In this document: positions 46,739 to 55,719 of the stretch, one piece after another
Layout: each line of letters starts with the position of its first letter
Position numbering within the stretch: the stretch's first letter is position 1
Assembly: GCF_001038485.1 (NCBI RefSeq)
Contig: NZ_LDUE01000021.1
Span: 169,200 to 233,199, forward strand
Reading direction: 5' to 3'
Source: Ornithinibacillus californiensis
GTDB taxonomy: Bacteria > Bacillota > Bacilli > Bacillales > Amphibacillaceae
Length of the DNA: 64,000 nucleotides
Made by a program: the position numbers and the translations under genes
The notes under the pieces: generated by a model
Database searches by the model: none
Told to the model about the DNA's origin: nothing
The model's input: only the letters and a program-made list of their open reading frames with translations

Positions 46739-47245
46739 TTAAGCAACTGCAACTTCTTTAGTTTGTTTGCGTACTGGAGTGTGGCTTTTTAAGAAAGGAA
46801 CAACCCATCTGTCTAGTCCAAATCTTCCAGCATTATAACCTGCAACTACTAGGAAGACTGTTAATAGAACCATTTGTGCGTTCGTGCTTACTGTACCACT
46901 GAATAGGAAGGCAAAGTTCATTGTCATACCCATTAGAGCTGCGAAGTTTGTGAAGATACCAAGGATTAGTGCTAAACCAACTAATACTTCTCCCCACATT
47001 ACCATGAAGCTAAACATTTCTGCATTTGGAAGAGCGACTGTTTCTAAGAAGCTTGCCCACCAGCCTTGTACTGCTGGATGATCTCCACCTGCATTTGCTA
47101 TCGCACCTTGAATGAATCCACTTGCATCAAATCCACCACCACTAATTTTACCAATACCTGCTGTAATCCATGCATAACCAATGTAGATACGAATGATTGC
47201 TAGAATACCTGCGACTACCTTATTATTACGAATGAAATTTAACAT
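46739..47245 (-). CDS. DoxX family membrane protein
   Basis: A 168-residue protein with four membrane segments. Typical DoxX parts are RIYIGYAWITAGIGKI, WGEVLVGLALILGIFTNFAALMGMTMNFAFLFSG and NAGRFGLDRWV. Members act in respiratory or thiol-redox membrane complexes; the precise role here is unknown. The start at 47245 has GAGGAG 9 bases upstream, while the longer frame to 47284 lacks a site. Control by Rex is suggested by the box at 47363-47380. Confidence 0.85.
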   Translation of the reverse strand: MLNFIRNNKVVAGILAIIRIYIGYAWITAGIGKISGGGFDASGFIQGAIANAGGDHPAVQGWWASFLETVALPNAEMFSFMVMWGEVLVGLALILGIFTNFAALMGMTMNFAFLFSGTVSTNAQMVLLTVFLVVAGYNAGRFGLDRWVVPFLKSHTPVRKQTKEVAVA

Positions 47246-47327
47246 TGAATTCATCTCCTCATATGTTTTTATAAGTTTGCTCACTATTTCACAATATATT
47301 GTAAGTGTGTTTCCTTATTACACTTTG

Positions 47328-47380
47328 ATAATAGCATGGATATAAATACATGTAAATAGTTTTTGTGATGCATTTCACAA
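47328..47380 (-). promoter_or_regulatory. doxX promoter with Rex-like operator
   Basis: On the minus strand TTTACA (47351-47356) and TATTAT (47328-47333) are 17 bases apart. Directly upstream, 47363-47380 reads TTGTGATGCATTTCACAA, which differs from the Rex consensus TTGTGAANNNNTTCACAA at one position. A further TTCACAA half site is at 47288-47294 in the leader. Confidence 0.6.
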
Positions 47381-47453
47381 TATATATGACAAAACTGTGA
47401 ACACCAGTCATACCGGGCCATTTGGACTTAATATAACAACCTAGAATTCATTG

Positions 47454-47508
47454 TTGACATCAATAACATGGACAGTTATACTGTGCATATAGATATATAC
47501 AGTATAAC
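47454..47508 (+). promoter_or_regulatory. Promoter and palindromic operator of ytrA-type operon
   Basis: TTGACA (47454-47459) and TATACT (47477-47482) are 17 bases apart. A perfect inverted repeat GTTATACTGT (47475-47484) and ACAGTATAAC (47499-47508) covers the -10 and start point. The GntR regulator encoded in the same operon is the obvious ligand, giving autorepression. Confidence 0.82.
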
Positions 47509-47530
47509 ACCTGTTTAAAGGAGGATGTTT

Positions 47531-48259
47531 ATGAATAACTGGAGAGCTGCCTTTCAACTAACCAAATGGGAAATTAAAAATTCTGCAATCAATCTGTTAC
47601 TAGCTTATATTGCGACTGGGGTCGTTGCCTTCATTTTCATAATTGAGTATGTCGCTTACCTAGAAGATGGATTGGTACTATATGACCTATTCTTTGTCAT
47701 CGTATTTGGAGCTGCGCCACTATTTCCAAAACCAAAAAGCTTTGAAGCACAGCATATTCAGCATCGATTCTTGGCTGCACCAGTCGTTGTATTACAGAAA
47801 CATTTACCGATTAAAGATATCGTTATTATATATAGCAGATTGATTATGCATAGTCTTTACACCATTCCCGTACAGCTTTCAGCATTAGTAATCTTATATT
47901 TTGCAACGCCACTACATAACACTTTGTCTATTGGTTCATTTCTAGCCTTCATCATAATTTGGCTATCATTTTCTATCTATATTGGTTATTTCGTTCCTAG
48001 ATTCAGTATCGGGCTTAGGGGATTTTGGATAACCAATTCAGGACTTGGCATTTTGATATTAATCCTTTTATTCGTCATCACGTTTGGATTAACACTCATC
48101 CATGTTATTTTTGATCATGGGATTGTTTATTGGTCTATTATGGCCGCACGAGACTATCCATTCTTATCCATAGGCCTATCCATTATACTTGCGACTATTG
48201 GCTATATCTTTTGGAAACGTAATATGCAGAAAGCACTTAAGACCGTTATGTTTGAATAA
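47531..48259 (+). CDS. ABC-2-like membrane protein, first gene of ytrA-type operon
   Basis: A 242-residue protein with six predicted membrane segments and no recognised family name. It begins NWRAAFQLTKWEIKNSAINLLLAY and contains a short intracellular loop QHRFLAAPVVVLQKHLPIKDIVIIYSRL. It is about one quarter identical by eye to the next gene product, so both probably form the membrane part of the YtrB-like exporter at 49415. ATG 47531 has AAAGGAGG upstream. Confidence 0.75.
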   Translation: MNNWRAAFQLTKWEIKNSAINLLLAYIATGVVAFIFIIEYVAYLEDGLVLYDLFFVIVFGAAPLFPKPKSFEAQHIQHRFLAAPVVVLQKHLPIKDIVIIYSRLIMHSLYTIPVQLSALVILYFATPLHNTLSIGSFLAFIIIWLSFSIYIGYFVPRFSIGLRGFWITNSGLGILILILLFVITFGLTLIHVIFDHGIVYWSIMAARDYPFLSIGLSIILATIGYIFWKRNMQKALKTVMFE

Positions 48260-48271
48260 GGAGGGACATTC

Positions 48272-49000
48272 ATGCAAAAAGACGATATCAGACTTGCACT
48301 ACAACTAATGAAACAAGAGCTAAAAGTTTCCTGGTTTAGCTTCATTGGGTTATTTCTCTACTTTTCCCTATTTTCTATACTGTTCTATACAGGATTTAGC
48401 GCCCAAGGAGCGAGATTTGTTGGTTTAGATTTATTCTTCATCATGCTATTTGTTTTTGGCCCAATATGGTTTAAAGCAAAAGGGCTACAATTTCAAAAAA
48501 TCAGCAGCAGTACATGGGCTTCACCCACCGTTGTATTAGCACTTAGCTTACCTATTCAAAAACAAGTTATTGTGATTAAATCTATACTCATGTACTTATT
48601 AAGCTCACTTCCATATCAACTTTATATGTTCGTTGCACTTTATCTCATTAGTCCTACTATTAGAGACATGATGGAAATAGATGCCTATATATCACTAACT
48701 ATCATTTGGCTTTCATTTGGAATATACACAGGATTGGGTGTACTCATTATCGATATAGGTTCTAATACGAACGTAAGCAAGTTAACTACTTTTTTATCTA
48801 TACTGCTTCTATTAGGTGTTATTTTACTCATCTTTTACTTTCCATTCTTCTTTACTTACGGGGTAGTGGAATGGACAATCATTATTGCCAATAAGTGGCC
48901 TTTTCTATCTGCAATCATTTCTATTATCGCGGCAGTAGTTGGCTTCAATTACTGGAAGAGCAAAATGATAAAACAATTTAAACAGGTCGATTTTCTCTAA
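48272..49000 (+). CDS. ABC-2-like membrane protein, second gene of ytrA-type operon
   Basis: A 242-residue paralogue of the preceding gene with six membrane segments. Matching layout: LALQLMKQELKVSWFSFIGLFLYFSLFSI at the N-terminus, SSSTWASPTVVLALSLPIQKQVIVIKSILMY in the middle, WTIIIANKWPFLSAIISIIAAVVGFNYWK at the end. It starts 12 bases after the first gene behind AAGGAGGGA. Together they could form a heterodimeric channel. Confidence 0.75.
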   Translation: MQKDDIRLALQLMKQELKVSWFSFIGLFLYFSLFSILFYTGFSAQGARFVGLDLFFIMLFVFGPIWFKAKGLQFQKISSSTWASPTVVLALSLPIQKQVIVIKSILMYLLSSLPYQLYMFVALYLISPTIRDMMEIDAYISLTIIWLSFGIYTGLGVLIIDIGSNTNVSKLTTFLSILLLLGVILLIFYFPFFFTYGVVEWTIIIANKWPFLSAIISIIAAVVGFNYWKSKMIKQFKQVDFL

Positions 49001-49017
49001 CGGAAAGGAGTGTAGCA

Positions 49018-49413
49018 ATGGATCTTCCTATCAAGATTTCAAAGGATTCTAGGGAGCCCATCTATCACCAAATCGTCAATCAGTTTAAAGCATTGATTGC
49101 AGGTGGTCATTTGGCAAGAGGAACCCCTCTTCCCTCTATTCGTGCCCTGTCGAAAGATTTAGAGATCAGTATTATCACAACCCGAAGAGCCTATCAGGAT
49201 TTGGAAGTTCAAGGTTTTATTAAGACGCTTCAAGGAAAAGGTACATTCGTTGCAGATATATCAGAGGATCTAAAGGAAGAAGTAAAAGTAACTTCTGTTC
49301 ATAACATTTTAGAAAATGCGGTAGAAACTGCACTAAGCTATGATTACACCCTTGAACAGGTAAAGGCGATTTTCCTCGAAATATTACAAGCAAAAGAGAA
49401 AGGGGACAGCTAG
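49018..49413 (+). CDS. ytrA: GntR family regulator, YtrA-type
   Basis: A 131-residue repressor with an N-terminal winged helix (SREPIYHQIVNQFKALIAGGHLARGTPLPSIRALSKDLEISIITTRRAYQDLEVQGFIKTLQGKGTFVA) and a short helical dimer domain, as in the YtrA subfamily. Relatives answer to cell-wall antibiotics. It would bind the perfect inverted repeat at 47475-47508. Its stop lies one base before the ATPase start. ATG follows AAAGGAGTG. Confidence 0.9.
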   Translation: MDLPIKISKDSREPIYHQIVNQFKALIAGGHLARGTPLPSIRALSKDLEISIITTRRAYQDLEVQGFIKTLQGKGTFVADISEDLKEEVKVTSVHNILENAVETALSYDYTLEQVKAIFLEILQAKEKGDS

Positions 49414-49414
49414 C

Positions 49415-50278
49415 ATGGATCCATTACTTTACATTGAAAATCTAGAAAAGGATGTTGACGATTTCCATCTTGGTCCAGTCAATTTAACCATTGAACCTGG
49501 TACGATTACCGCGCTTATTGGGAATAATGGCTCTGGTAAAAGTACACTTCTAAAATTAATTATGAATTTAGCCCAGCCTGAAATGGGTAATATCAAAGTT
49601 AACAACTTATTGGTTCATGGAAATAATGAATCTTGGAAAAAACTCATCGCCTATCAGCCACAAACGATTATTGGCTGGGATCCCTTTACCGGGAATGCGT
49701 TAAAGGAAATGATAGCGCCACTCTATCCAAATTGGGATGAAACTCTTTTTCAGAAGATGGTAGACTTATTTAACATCCCGCTTCATAAAAAGTTTGGAAA
49801 GCTATCTCAGGGAGTACAGCAGAAGTTAAACCTAGCTCTGACTATCCCTAGAAATACACCACTACTAATATTAGATGAGCCAACGTCCTATATGGATATC
49901 CCATCTAAAAAAATATTAATTGATTTATTAGTGGATTGGATGGAAGCTGGAGATCGCTCCATTATTATTGCTAGTCATCAAATTGATGATATTCGGAAAC
50001 TTTCCGATTACTTATTCGTATTACATGACGGGGAAGTAATTGGTCACTTTGAAAAAGAGGAGCTAATGGAAAGGTATGCCCGATATTGGATTAGTGAACC
50101 ATTACCAGAAGCACCTATTCCTGGTGAGGTATCAAGAGAAGGAAATGTACTGCTTTCCGAAAATCCTGAGGCGACAGAAAGCTACTTAGAAGCGAATAAC
50201 ACGCGATGGAATAATCGAAGTTCGCTCGAAATGGATGATGTTATTACCCTGTTATTAAATACTACGACAACGCTATAG
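49415..50278 (+). CDS. ABC transporter ATP-binding protein, YtrB-like
   Basis: A 287-residue ATPase. Walker A GNNGSGKST (about residue 37), signature LSQGVQQKLNLAL, Walker B LLILDEPTSYMD and the switch His in ASHQ. The C-terminal 70 residues are an extra regulatory part as in YtrB. It should energise the two membrane proteins encoded upstream. RBS AAAGGGGAC overlaps the ytrA end. Confidence 0.9.
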   Translation: MDPLLYIENLEKDVDDFHLGPVNLTIEPGTITALIGNNGSGKSTLLKLIMNLAQPEMGNIKVNNLLVHGNNESWKKLIAYQPQTIIGWDPFTGNALKEMIAPLYPNWDETLFQKMVDLFNIPLHKKFGKLSQGVQQKLNLALTIPRNTPLLILDEPTSYMDIPSKKILIDLLVDWMEAGDRSIIIASHQIDDIRKLSDYLFVLHDGEVIGHFEKEELMERYARYWISEPLPEAPIPGEVSREGNVLLSENPEATESYLEANNTRWNNRSSLEMDDVITLLLNTTTTL

Positions 50279-50290
50279 GAGGAATACGAC

Positions 50291-51223
50291 ATGGAAGTCA
50301 TGCTTACGGTTGAAGGTTTAAAAAAATCCTTCAAAGACAAACAGGCTTTAAAAGGAATTTCTTTTGAAGTTCGAAAAGGTGAAATCATGGCCATCTTAGG
50401 GCCAAACGGTGCAGGTAAGTCTACAACAATCAGAAATATTATGGGAATTATGTATCCAGATGAAGGGTCCATCACCTTCCATAATCATCAAGGTAAAGAA
50501 ATTCCACGAAACAAAATTGGCTATCTTCCCGAGGAACGTGGTCTATATAAAAATGTAAAAGTAATGGATATTCTATTGTACCTTGCAGATTTAAAAGATT
50601 ACCCACTGGATAAAGCAAAAGAACGTATACTTATGTATCTTGAAAAATTTGACTTAGCCGGTAAAGAAAAAGTCTCTGTTGAGGAATTATCAAAGGGTAT
50701 GGGACAAAAAGTCCAATTTATTGGTTCGATTCTTCATGAACCAGAACTTCTCATTCTAGATGAGCCATTTTCTGGGTTGGACCCTGTTAGTCAGGAATTA
50801 TTCAAGGATGAGATTCGTAGTTTAGCAGATAAAGGGACAGCTATTCTACTATCCTCTCACCAAATGAACCTAGTAGAGGAAATGTGCGACCGCTTATTTA
50901 TGATTCAAAACGGTCAAAAGGTAATTTACGGTACATTAGACGAAGTAAAAACGAAATATGCAAACTTTAAATGTACAATTCGTGGAAAAAACAATTTATC
51001 TGAACTTGAAAGTATTCCACAAGTTCAGCGTGTTGAAGATAAAGATGAAACTTCTATTTTATATCTTGATCAGGATGTAGAACCTACGTCATGGCTGAAG
51101 AGTTTACCAGAACACCTCAATATAAGTGAACTAAAAATTAACCGAATATCATTACATGAAATATTTATTGATATCGCAACGAACAAGAACTTAATCCAGG
51201 AAGCAGGTGATTTAGATGCGTAA
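50291..51223 (+). CDS. ABC transporter ATP-binding protein, NatA/YhaQ-like
   Basis: A 310-residue ATPase with Walker A GPNGAGKST, signature LSKGMGQKVQF, Walker B LLILDEPFSGLDP and SSHQMNLVEEMCDR. The last 90 residues form the DUF4162-like C-terminal domain of the NatA group. It is paired with the permease that overlaps it by 8 bases. Lies 12 bases after the YtrB-like gene with an ATAGGAGGAA ribosome site, so both ABC systems share one transcript. Confidence 0.9.
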   Translation: MEVMLTVEGLKKSFKDKQALKGISFEVRKGEIMAILGPNGAGKSTTIRNIMGIMYPDEGSITFHNHQGKEIPRNKIGYLPEERGLYKNVKVMDILLYLADLKDYPLDKAKERILMYLEKFDLAGKEKVSVEELSKGMGQKVQFIGSILHEPELLILDEPFSGLDPVSQELFKDEIRSLADKGTAILLSSHQMNLVEEMCDRLFMIQNGQKVIYGTLDEVKTKYANFKCTIRGKNNLSELESIPQVQRVEDKDETSILYLDQDVEPTSWLKSLPEHLNISELKINRISLHEIFIDIATNKNLIQEAGDLDA

Positions 51224-52442
51224 TTCAATGAAAATAGCAAAATGGGAAATTAAACGTAATCTAAAGAACAAATCATTCGTTATTGGTTTATTTCTAACCC
51301 CGTTATTAATTCTAGGTTTTGGGTTTTTAGGTAGTTTATTTGATTCGGATGATGAACCTGCAGAGACTACAGTATTTGTAAATGACCAACTTGAGAGTTT
51401 TGATATGCTTGCACAGACAGTTGATCAATTTGAGTTAGATTGGGTATTAAATCGAACCGAACTGACAGAGACTGATATCCAAGATGAATTGGAAAATGGT
51501 GAAAATGTAGCCTATATCTTTTTAACTCCTGAAGCAATGGAAAGTGGTGTGATTCCCGTTTATACTACGGATGAAATCCCTTCTAGCTTCAGTGCTCAAG
51601 TACAGCTTTTAAGTGGTCCACTGCAACAAATTCGAATTGCTCAGTTAGACTTAACCGAAGAAGAAATTGCCATTATCTCTTCTGGTGTTGTTTTTGAAGA
51701 AACTGCTGCTGAAGATTATGGTGCTACAGTTGAACAATCTGCTGTTGTTGAGAACCCATTAGAGAAGTTAGTTCCCGGTATTTTCGCAGGAATCATTCTC
51801 TTTGCTATTGTAGTTACAGGGATGATGATTTTCCAAAGTGCATCCCAGGAGAAAAAAGATAAAATTGCAGAGATTATTTTATCATCGGTTACACCTGGAG
51901 AATTAATGAATGGTAAAATTCTCGGTTATTTCGTTCTTGGTATTATTCAAGTGCTCGTATTATTGATCTTTGTCGTACCATTTGCTGCAATCAAGATTGA
52001 CGAACCTGTTATTGAGTACTTACTCGTACCAGAAACATTGTTACTTGTCTTAATTGCTGTCCTTGGTTATTTATTATTTGCTGCTATTTTCGTTGGTATC
52101 GGCGCTACGATGGCTGATATGTCCACAAGTGGCAACTTCCAAGGGTTGGTTATGATGCTTCCATTCTTATCCTTTGTTTTAATAGGACCAGTGTTAAGCA
52201 GTCCAGATGGAATCGTTGCTAAGGTTGCGTCTTATGTTCCGTTTACATCCCCAGGTGTTCTTATTATGCGACTAACCGCCTTAGATGAATGGCCTTGGAT
52301 TGAGATAATCATTGCTTTGGCAGTTCTAATCATCAGTATTGTGTTATTTATGAAGCTTGCTGGAAAGATCTTTAAAGTTGGGATTCTAATGTACGGTAAG
52401 AATGCTACACCGGGTGAGATTTGGAAGTGGATCCGCTCGTAA
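51216..52442 (+). CDS. ABC-2 permease, NatB/YhaP-like
   Basis: A 408-residue exporter subunit with one N-terminal membrane helix, an external domain of about 150 residues, and five or six C-terminal helices. Typical words: ASQEKKDKIAEIILSSVTPGELMNGKILGYFVLGI and MLPFLSFVLIGPVLSSPDGIVAKVASYVPFTSPGVLIMRL. Relatives export sodium or act against membrane stress. It follows its ATPase with an 8-base overlap and ends the operon. Confidence 0.9.
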   Translation: MRNSMKIAKWEIKRNLKNKSFVIGLFLTPLLILGFGFLGSLFDSDDEPAETTVFVNDQLESFDMLAQTVDQFELDWVLNRTELTETDIQDELENGENVAYIFLTPEAMESGVIPVYTTDEIPSSFSAQVQLLSGPLQQIRIAQLDLTEEEIAIISSGVVFEETAAEDYGATVEQSAVVENPLEKLVPGIFAGIILFAIVVTGMMIFQSASQEKKDKIAEIILSSVTPGELMNGKILGYFVLGIIQVLVLLIFVVPFAAIKIDEPVIEYLLVPETLLLVLIAVLGYLLFAAIFVGIGATMADMSTSGNFQGLVMMLPFLSFVLIGPVLSSPDGIVAKVASYVPFTSPGVLIMRLTALDEWPWIEIIIALAVLIISIVLFMKLAGKIFKVGILMYGKNATPGEIWKWIRS

Positions 52443-52476
52443 GCTAAAATTGCATTGACAACATCATAAAAATATA

Positions 52477-52529
52477 AAACTCCGAACTAATATCTAATAG
52501 CGAAAGCTGAATACTAGTTCGGAGTTTTA
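52477..52529. terminator. Bidirectional terminator between ABC-2 permease and RDD gene
   Basis: A perfect 14-base stem (AAAACTCCGAACTA at 52477-52490 with 52516-52529) separates two converging genes. Confidence 0.88.
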
Positions 52530-53321
52530 TTATAGTTCATATTCCCATTCATCTCTTGCGATTAAATAAAGCGTTAGTAGGATATTTTCGAGTTCCATTC
52601 CATTTTTACCTGTTGGATCGATACCTACTTTTGGCAATAATTTTACTGCTAACTGGTTGGTAAGGTTGACTCGTTCTGTTACTTTTACATTTAAGAACTT
52701 CCTACTGTATGTTCGCAGTAGTGTCCATTCTGTTTTACCCAATGAACGTAATGCCCAATCTTCTAGTTGCAATTTTTCCTTTGTTAACCCACGTCTATTA
52801 ATCTCTTTATCTATCTTTGATGTCCCTTCCTTTTTGGCCCCACGTTCATGGACAACAATGGTACCTGCAACAATATCTCCAAGTCGTTTATGCTTGGAAT
52901 GGAAGAATACAAATACCATACCTAAGAAATAGCTTGTTGGAAGCATGTCTATAATACGTAGCAGATTACGTACAAGGCTAGATAATAATGTTATACTGTG
53001 ACCATTGTCTTGAATCACTCGAATTCCTACTAGCTTTTTACCAAGTGTTTTTCCCCCGAAGAAATATTCCGCTACAAAGAAATAACCCCAATTAATCACA
53101 AAAACTATCGCAATGGCAATTGCTATCGGCACAAATGAATCGGCTAGATAAAATATATCCGAGAAATTGGCGATAATAAATATGAGGTAGATGACTAGAT
53201 TGGCTACCAGTAATAAAAGCTGATCAACAATCATTGCTGCACCTCGACTACCTAACCCTGCAATCTCATACTGAAGGGAAACAAACTCCGGTGTTTTAAT
53301 TTCTACTTGGTTTTGGTTCAT
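52530..53321 (-). CDS. RDD family membrane protein
   Basis: A 263-residue protein. The RDD domain (residues 20-160) shows GLGSRGAAMIVDQLLLLV, GYFFVAEYFFGGKTLGKKLVGIRVI and RNLLRIIDMLPTSYFLG with three membrane segments; about 100 cytoplasmic residues follow, including HKRLGDIVAGTIVV. The family is linked to membrane or ion stress, function unproved. It is divergent to the SpoIIM-type gene and belongs with the MoxR/DUF58 cluster. Confidence 0.88.
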   Translation of the reverse strand: MNQNQVEIKTPEFVSLQYEIAGLGSRGAAMIVDQLLLLVANLVIYLIFIIANFSDIFYLADSFVPIAIAIAIVFVINWGYFFVAEYFFGGKTLGKKLVGIRVIQDNGHSITLLSSLVRNLLRIIDMLPTSYFLGMVFVFFHSKHKRLGDIVAGTIVVHERGAKKEGTSKIDKEINRRGLTKEKLQLEDWALRSLGKTEWTLLRTYSRKFLNVKVTERVNLTNQLAVKLLPKVGIDPTGKNGMELENILLTLYLIARDEWEYEL

Positions 53322-53402
53322 AATTGGTCCCCCCTTGCTTATCGTTTTACTATTCTTTAAACTAATATATAACGAACAACCTTGGAAAGAAGGTTATATA
53401 AT

Positions 53403-54383
53403 TTGGACATTAAACAATTTATTAAACTCCATCGTGAAGATTGGAAACAGCTAGAAAACTATATTCGTCTCATAAGTAAAAGTAGAAAAAATGTTACGAG
53501 TAAAAATATTGCTGAATTTGATCGCCTATACCAGAAAGCTAGCCAACATCTTTCTTATAGTCAAACATACTTTCCCAATGAAGACGTCACATTCTATATT
53601 AATGAACTCGTAGGAAAATCTCACAATCTACTATATAAAAATCAAGTTACTAGCGGTAAACAAATTCGAGACTTTTTCTCCAAGAGATTTATTGGTTTAC
53701 TATTGGAACAATGGAAGTTTATCGTTGTATCAGCCCTGTTATTTTTTGCTGGTGGTCTTGCTGGATTTCTCGCTGTTGCAGATGATCCACTTCATATTTA
53801 TTCCATTTTACCAGCTGACATTTCTCAAGGCGTTGATCCAGAGCGACTTGGTGAAGGTCATGATTCCATTGACTCATCGCTAATGTCAGCTGAAATCATG
53901 ACCAATAATATTCAAGTAGCTATCCTTGCCTTCGCTAGTGGGATAACTTTTGGGATATTAACCATCTATTTACTAGTATTTAACGGCCTTTTGGTGGGAG
54001 CATTAGCTGGTCTGTTTTGGCATTATGGTATGACGTATGAGTTCTGGGCTTACATCGTACCACACGGAATGATTGAGTTAACTGCCATCTTTATTGCAGG
54101 CGGGGCCGGACTCATCATGGGATATAGGCTCTTTGTTCCTGGACCTTATTCAAGGATCTATCAGCTCAAATACCATGGAAAACGATCTGTTCTACTATTC
54201 CTCGGGACTGTTCCGTTATTTGTGATTGCCGGTATAATTGAAGGTTTTATTACACCTGCAGCTATCTCACTCGAAGCCAAATACATTGTGGCTGGAATTA
54301 CTGTTATCGGTATGATAGCCTACATTGCGCTTGGAAAAGTACTATTGGACCAAAAGAAATCTAAAGTAAGCCTTGATTCATAA
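53403..54383 (+). CDS. Stage II sporulation protein M family membrane protein
   Basis: A 326-residue protein with a helical N-terminal cytoplasmic part (IKQFIKLHREDWKQLENYI) and a SpoIIM/DUF95 membrane domain of five or six helices (ALLFFAGGLAGFLAVADDP, NNIQVAILAFASGITFGILTIYLLVFNGLLVG, VPHGMIELTAIFIAGGAGL). Despite the family name it is probably not the sporulation factor itself but the vegetative paralogue found beside MoxR clusters. TTG 53403 has AAGAAGG 9 bases upstream. Its end overlaps the DUF58 gene by 23 bases on the other strand. Confidence 0.88.
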   Translation: MDIKQFIKLHREDWKQLENYIRLISKSRKNVTSKNIAEFDRLYQKASQHLSYSQTYFPNEDVTFYINELVGKSHNLLYKNQVTSGKQIRDFFSKRFIGLLLEQWKFIVVSALLFFAGGLAGFLAVADDPLHIYSILPADISQGVDPERLGEGHDSIDSSLMSAEIMTNNIQVAILAFASGITFGILTIYLLVFNGLLVGALAGLFWHYGMTYEFWAYIVPHGMIELTAIFIAGGAGLIMGYRLFVPGPYSRIYQLKYHGKRSVLLFLGTVPLFVIAGIIEGFITPAAISLEAKYIVAGITVIGMIAYIALGKVLLDQKKSKVSLDS

Positions 54384-55719
54384 CTTGAACATAATGGGAG
54401 ACGGCCTCTGTTGCAAGCCGTTCTTCCTTGGCTTCCACCATCAAAAATCCTCTTTTTTCCCATTTTACTTTTTGCCGCTTCTTATAAATAAGCTGTTGCT
54501 GTGCTACCCCTTTGACCATTGCTAGATTAACATCATCCGGATCAATCTTTGCCCGCTTAGCTACCAGCTCATCTTCTATCGTTAGCAATAGAAATAAATG
54601 ACGTTTTTTAATTCCTTCAAAATAGGACAACGTTTTATCCTCTTGCAGGAAGGTTTGGATGTCACTAAATAACAAAATGAAACTACGCTTTTTCTGAACG
54701 GCTTGTAAATAGTTTAGTGCTTGAAGGTAATTAGATTCTGAAGCATCTACCTTTAAATTGTAAACCGCATCGAGAATCTTCTGTAACTGTGCCATTCCTT
54801 TATCAGGTGGAACAAATACAGAAACATTCTTCGAAAAAGCAATTACACCAACATAATCACCATTACCGAGTGCAGCAGCCGCAACCGTAATGGATGCCTC
54901 TAACGCCTTTTCTAAACGATTAGCTTCTTTCAATTCCGCGCCCATCATGCGTCCACAATCAATCAGAAGCATGACATGCTTTCCGTGCTCTGGTTCAAAT
55001 TCGTTCGTCATAACGGATTGCATTTTTGCAGTTTGGCGCCAGTTAATTTTCCTTGGATCATCTCCGACAACATAATTACGTATTTGCGAAAACTCTCCAA
55101 CCCCCGTTTTTCGCTTTCGGATTTTCATTCCTTCATGGAGAAGATAGGTTTGCGCGTCCTCCAAATACTTTTTCGTTTCGGTTAAATCAGGAATAACTTT
55201 AACTTCATCTACTATTTCCGTTGCTGTCTGCTTCTGCCATAGGCCAAGTCGACTCGTATAACGTGCATAAACTTTATTTAGACGATACTGCCCGCGAACA
55301 GGGGCAATCAAATTGTAGGTCATTCGGGTCGTACTTCCACCCGAAAGGACACTCTGTAATGGAAAATCCGCATGAAAAGACTGAGGAGTACCATCTATCA
55401 AAGTTAGTTTACAGTTATAGTCTGATGTATTTTGTACATCCATATGAACCGCATACGTAATCCCACGCTCCAATTGAGTTTGCATGGTCCGTTTCACTTG
55501 TAGTTGGCTTCGCTTTGGTGTAAATAATAAATCTATTAAACTAACAACCAAGATACTTCCGTTTAAAACGAAAACGGAAGTCCAGGTAATCCCTACAAAC
55601 GTTAGCATTGTAATAGCTAAAGATACCAACAAGTAGCCGATTAAGAACTTCTTCGTTGGTACAATTCCCCTATCTTGGAACAGGAACCGAGCCCACAAGC
55701 TCTTCAATAACTTGGTCAA
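54361..55719 (-). CDS. DUF58 protein with von Willebrand-like domain
   Basis: A 452-residue protein similar to YeaD. Two N-terminal membrane segments, then the DUF58 signature VGEFSQIRNYVVGDDPRKINWRQTAKM (about residue 205) and a vWA-like fold with LLIDCGRMM. It usually acts with a MoxR ATPase as a metal-insertion or chaperone pair. It truly overlaps moxR by 50 bases: the TTG at 55719 has GGAGG 9 bases upstream inside moxR. Confidence 0.9.
   Translation of the reverse strand: MTKLLKSLWARFLFQDRGIVPTKKFLIGYLLVSLAITMLTFVGITWTSVFVLNGSILVVSLIDLLFTPKRSQLQVKRTMQTQLERGITYAVHMDVQNTSDYNCKLTLIDGTPQSFHADFPLQSVLSGGSTTRMTYNLIAPVRGQYRLNKVYARYTSRLGLWQKQTATEIVDEVKVIPDLTETKKYLEDAQTYLLHEGMKIRKRKTGVGEFSQIRNYVVGDDPRKINWRQTAKMQSVMTNEFEPEHGKHVMLLIDCGRMMGAELKEANRLEKALEASITVAAAALGNGDYVGVIAFSKNVSVFVPPDKGMAQLQKILDAVYNLKVDASESNYLQALNYLQAVQKKRSFILLFSDIQTFLQEDKTLSYFEGIKKRHLFLLLTIEDELVAKRAKIDPDDVNLAMVKGVAQQQLIYKKRQKVKWEKRGFLMVEAKEERLATEAVSHYVQVMNQGLL

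Noticed and set aside
53403..54383. True sporulation gene spoIIM
   Set aside because: The protein is longer than SpoIIM and its neighbours are the RDD and MoxR/DUF58 genes, which fits the vegetative paralogue.
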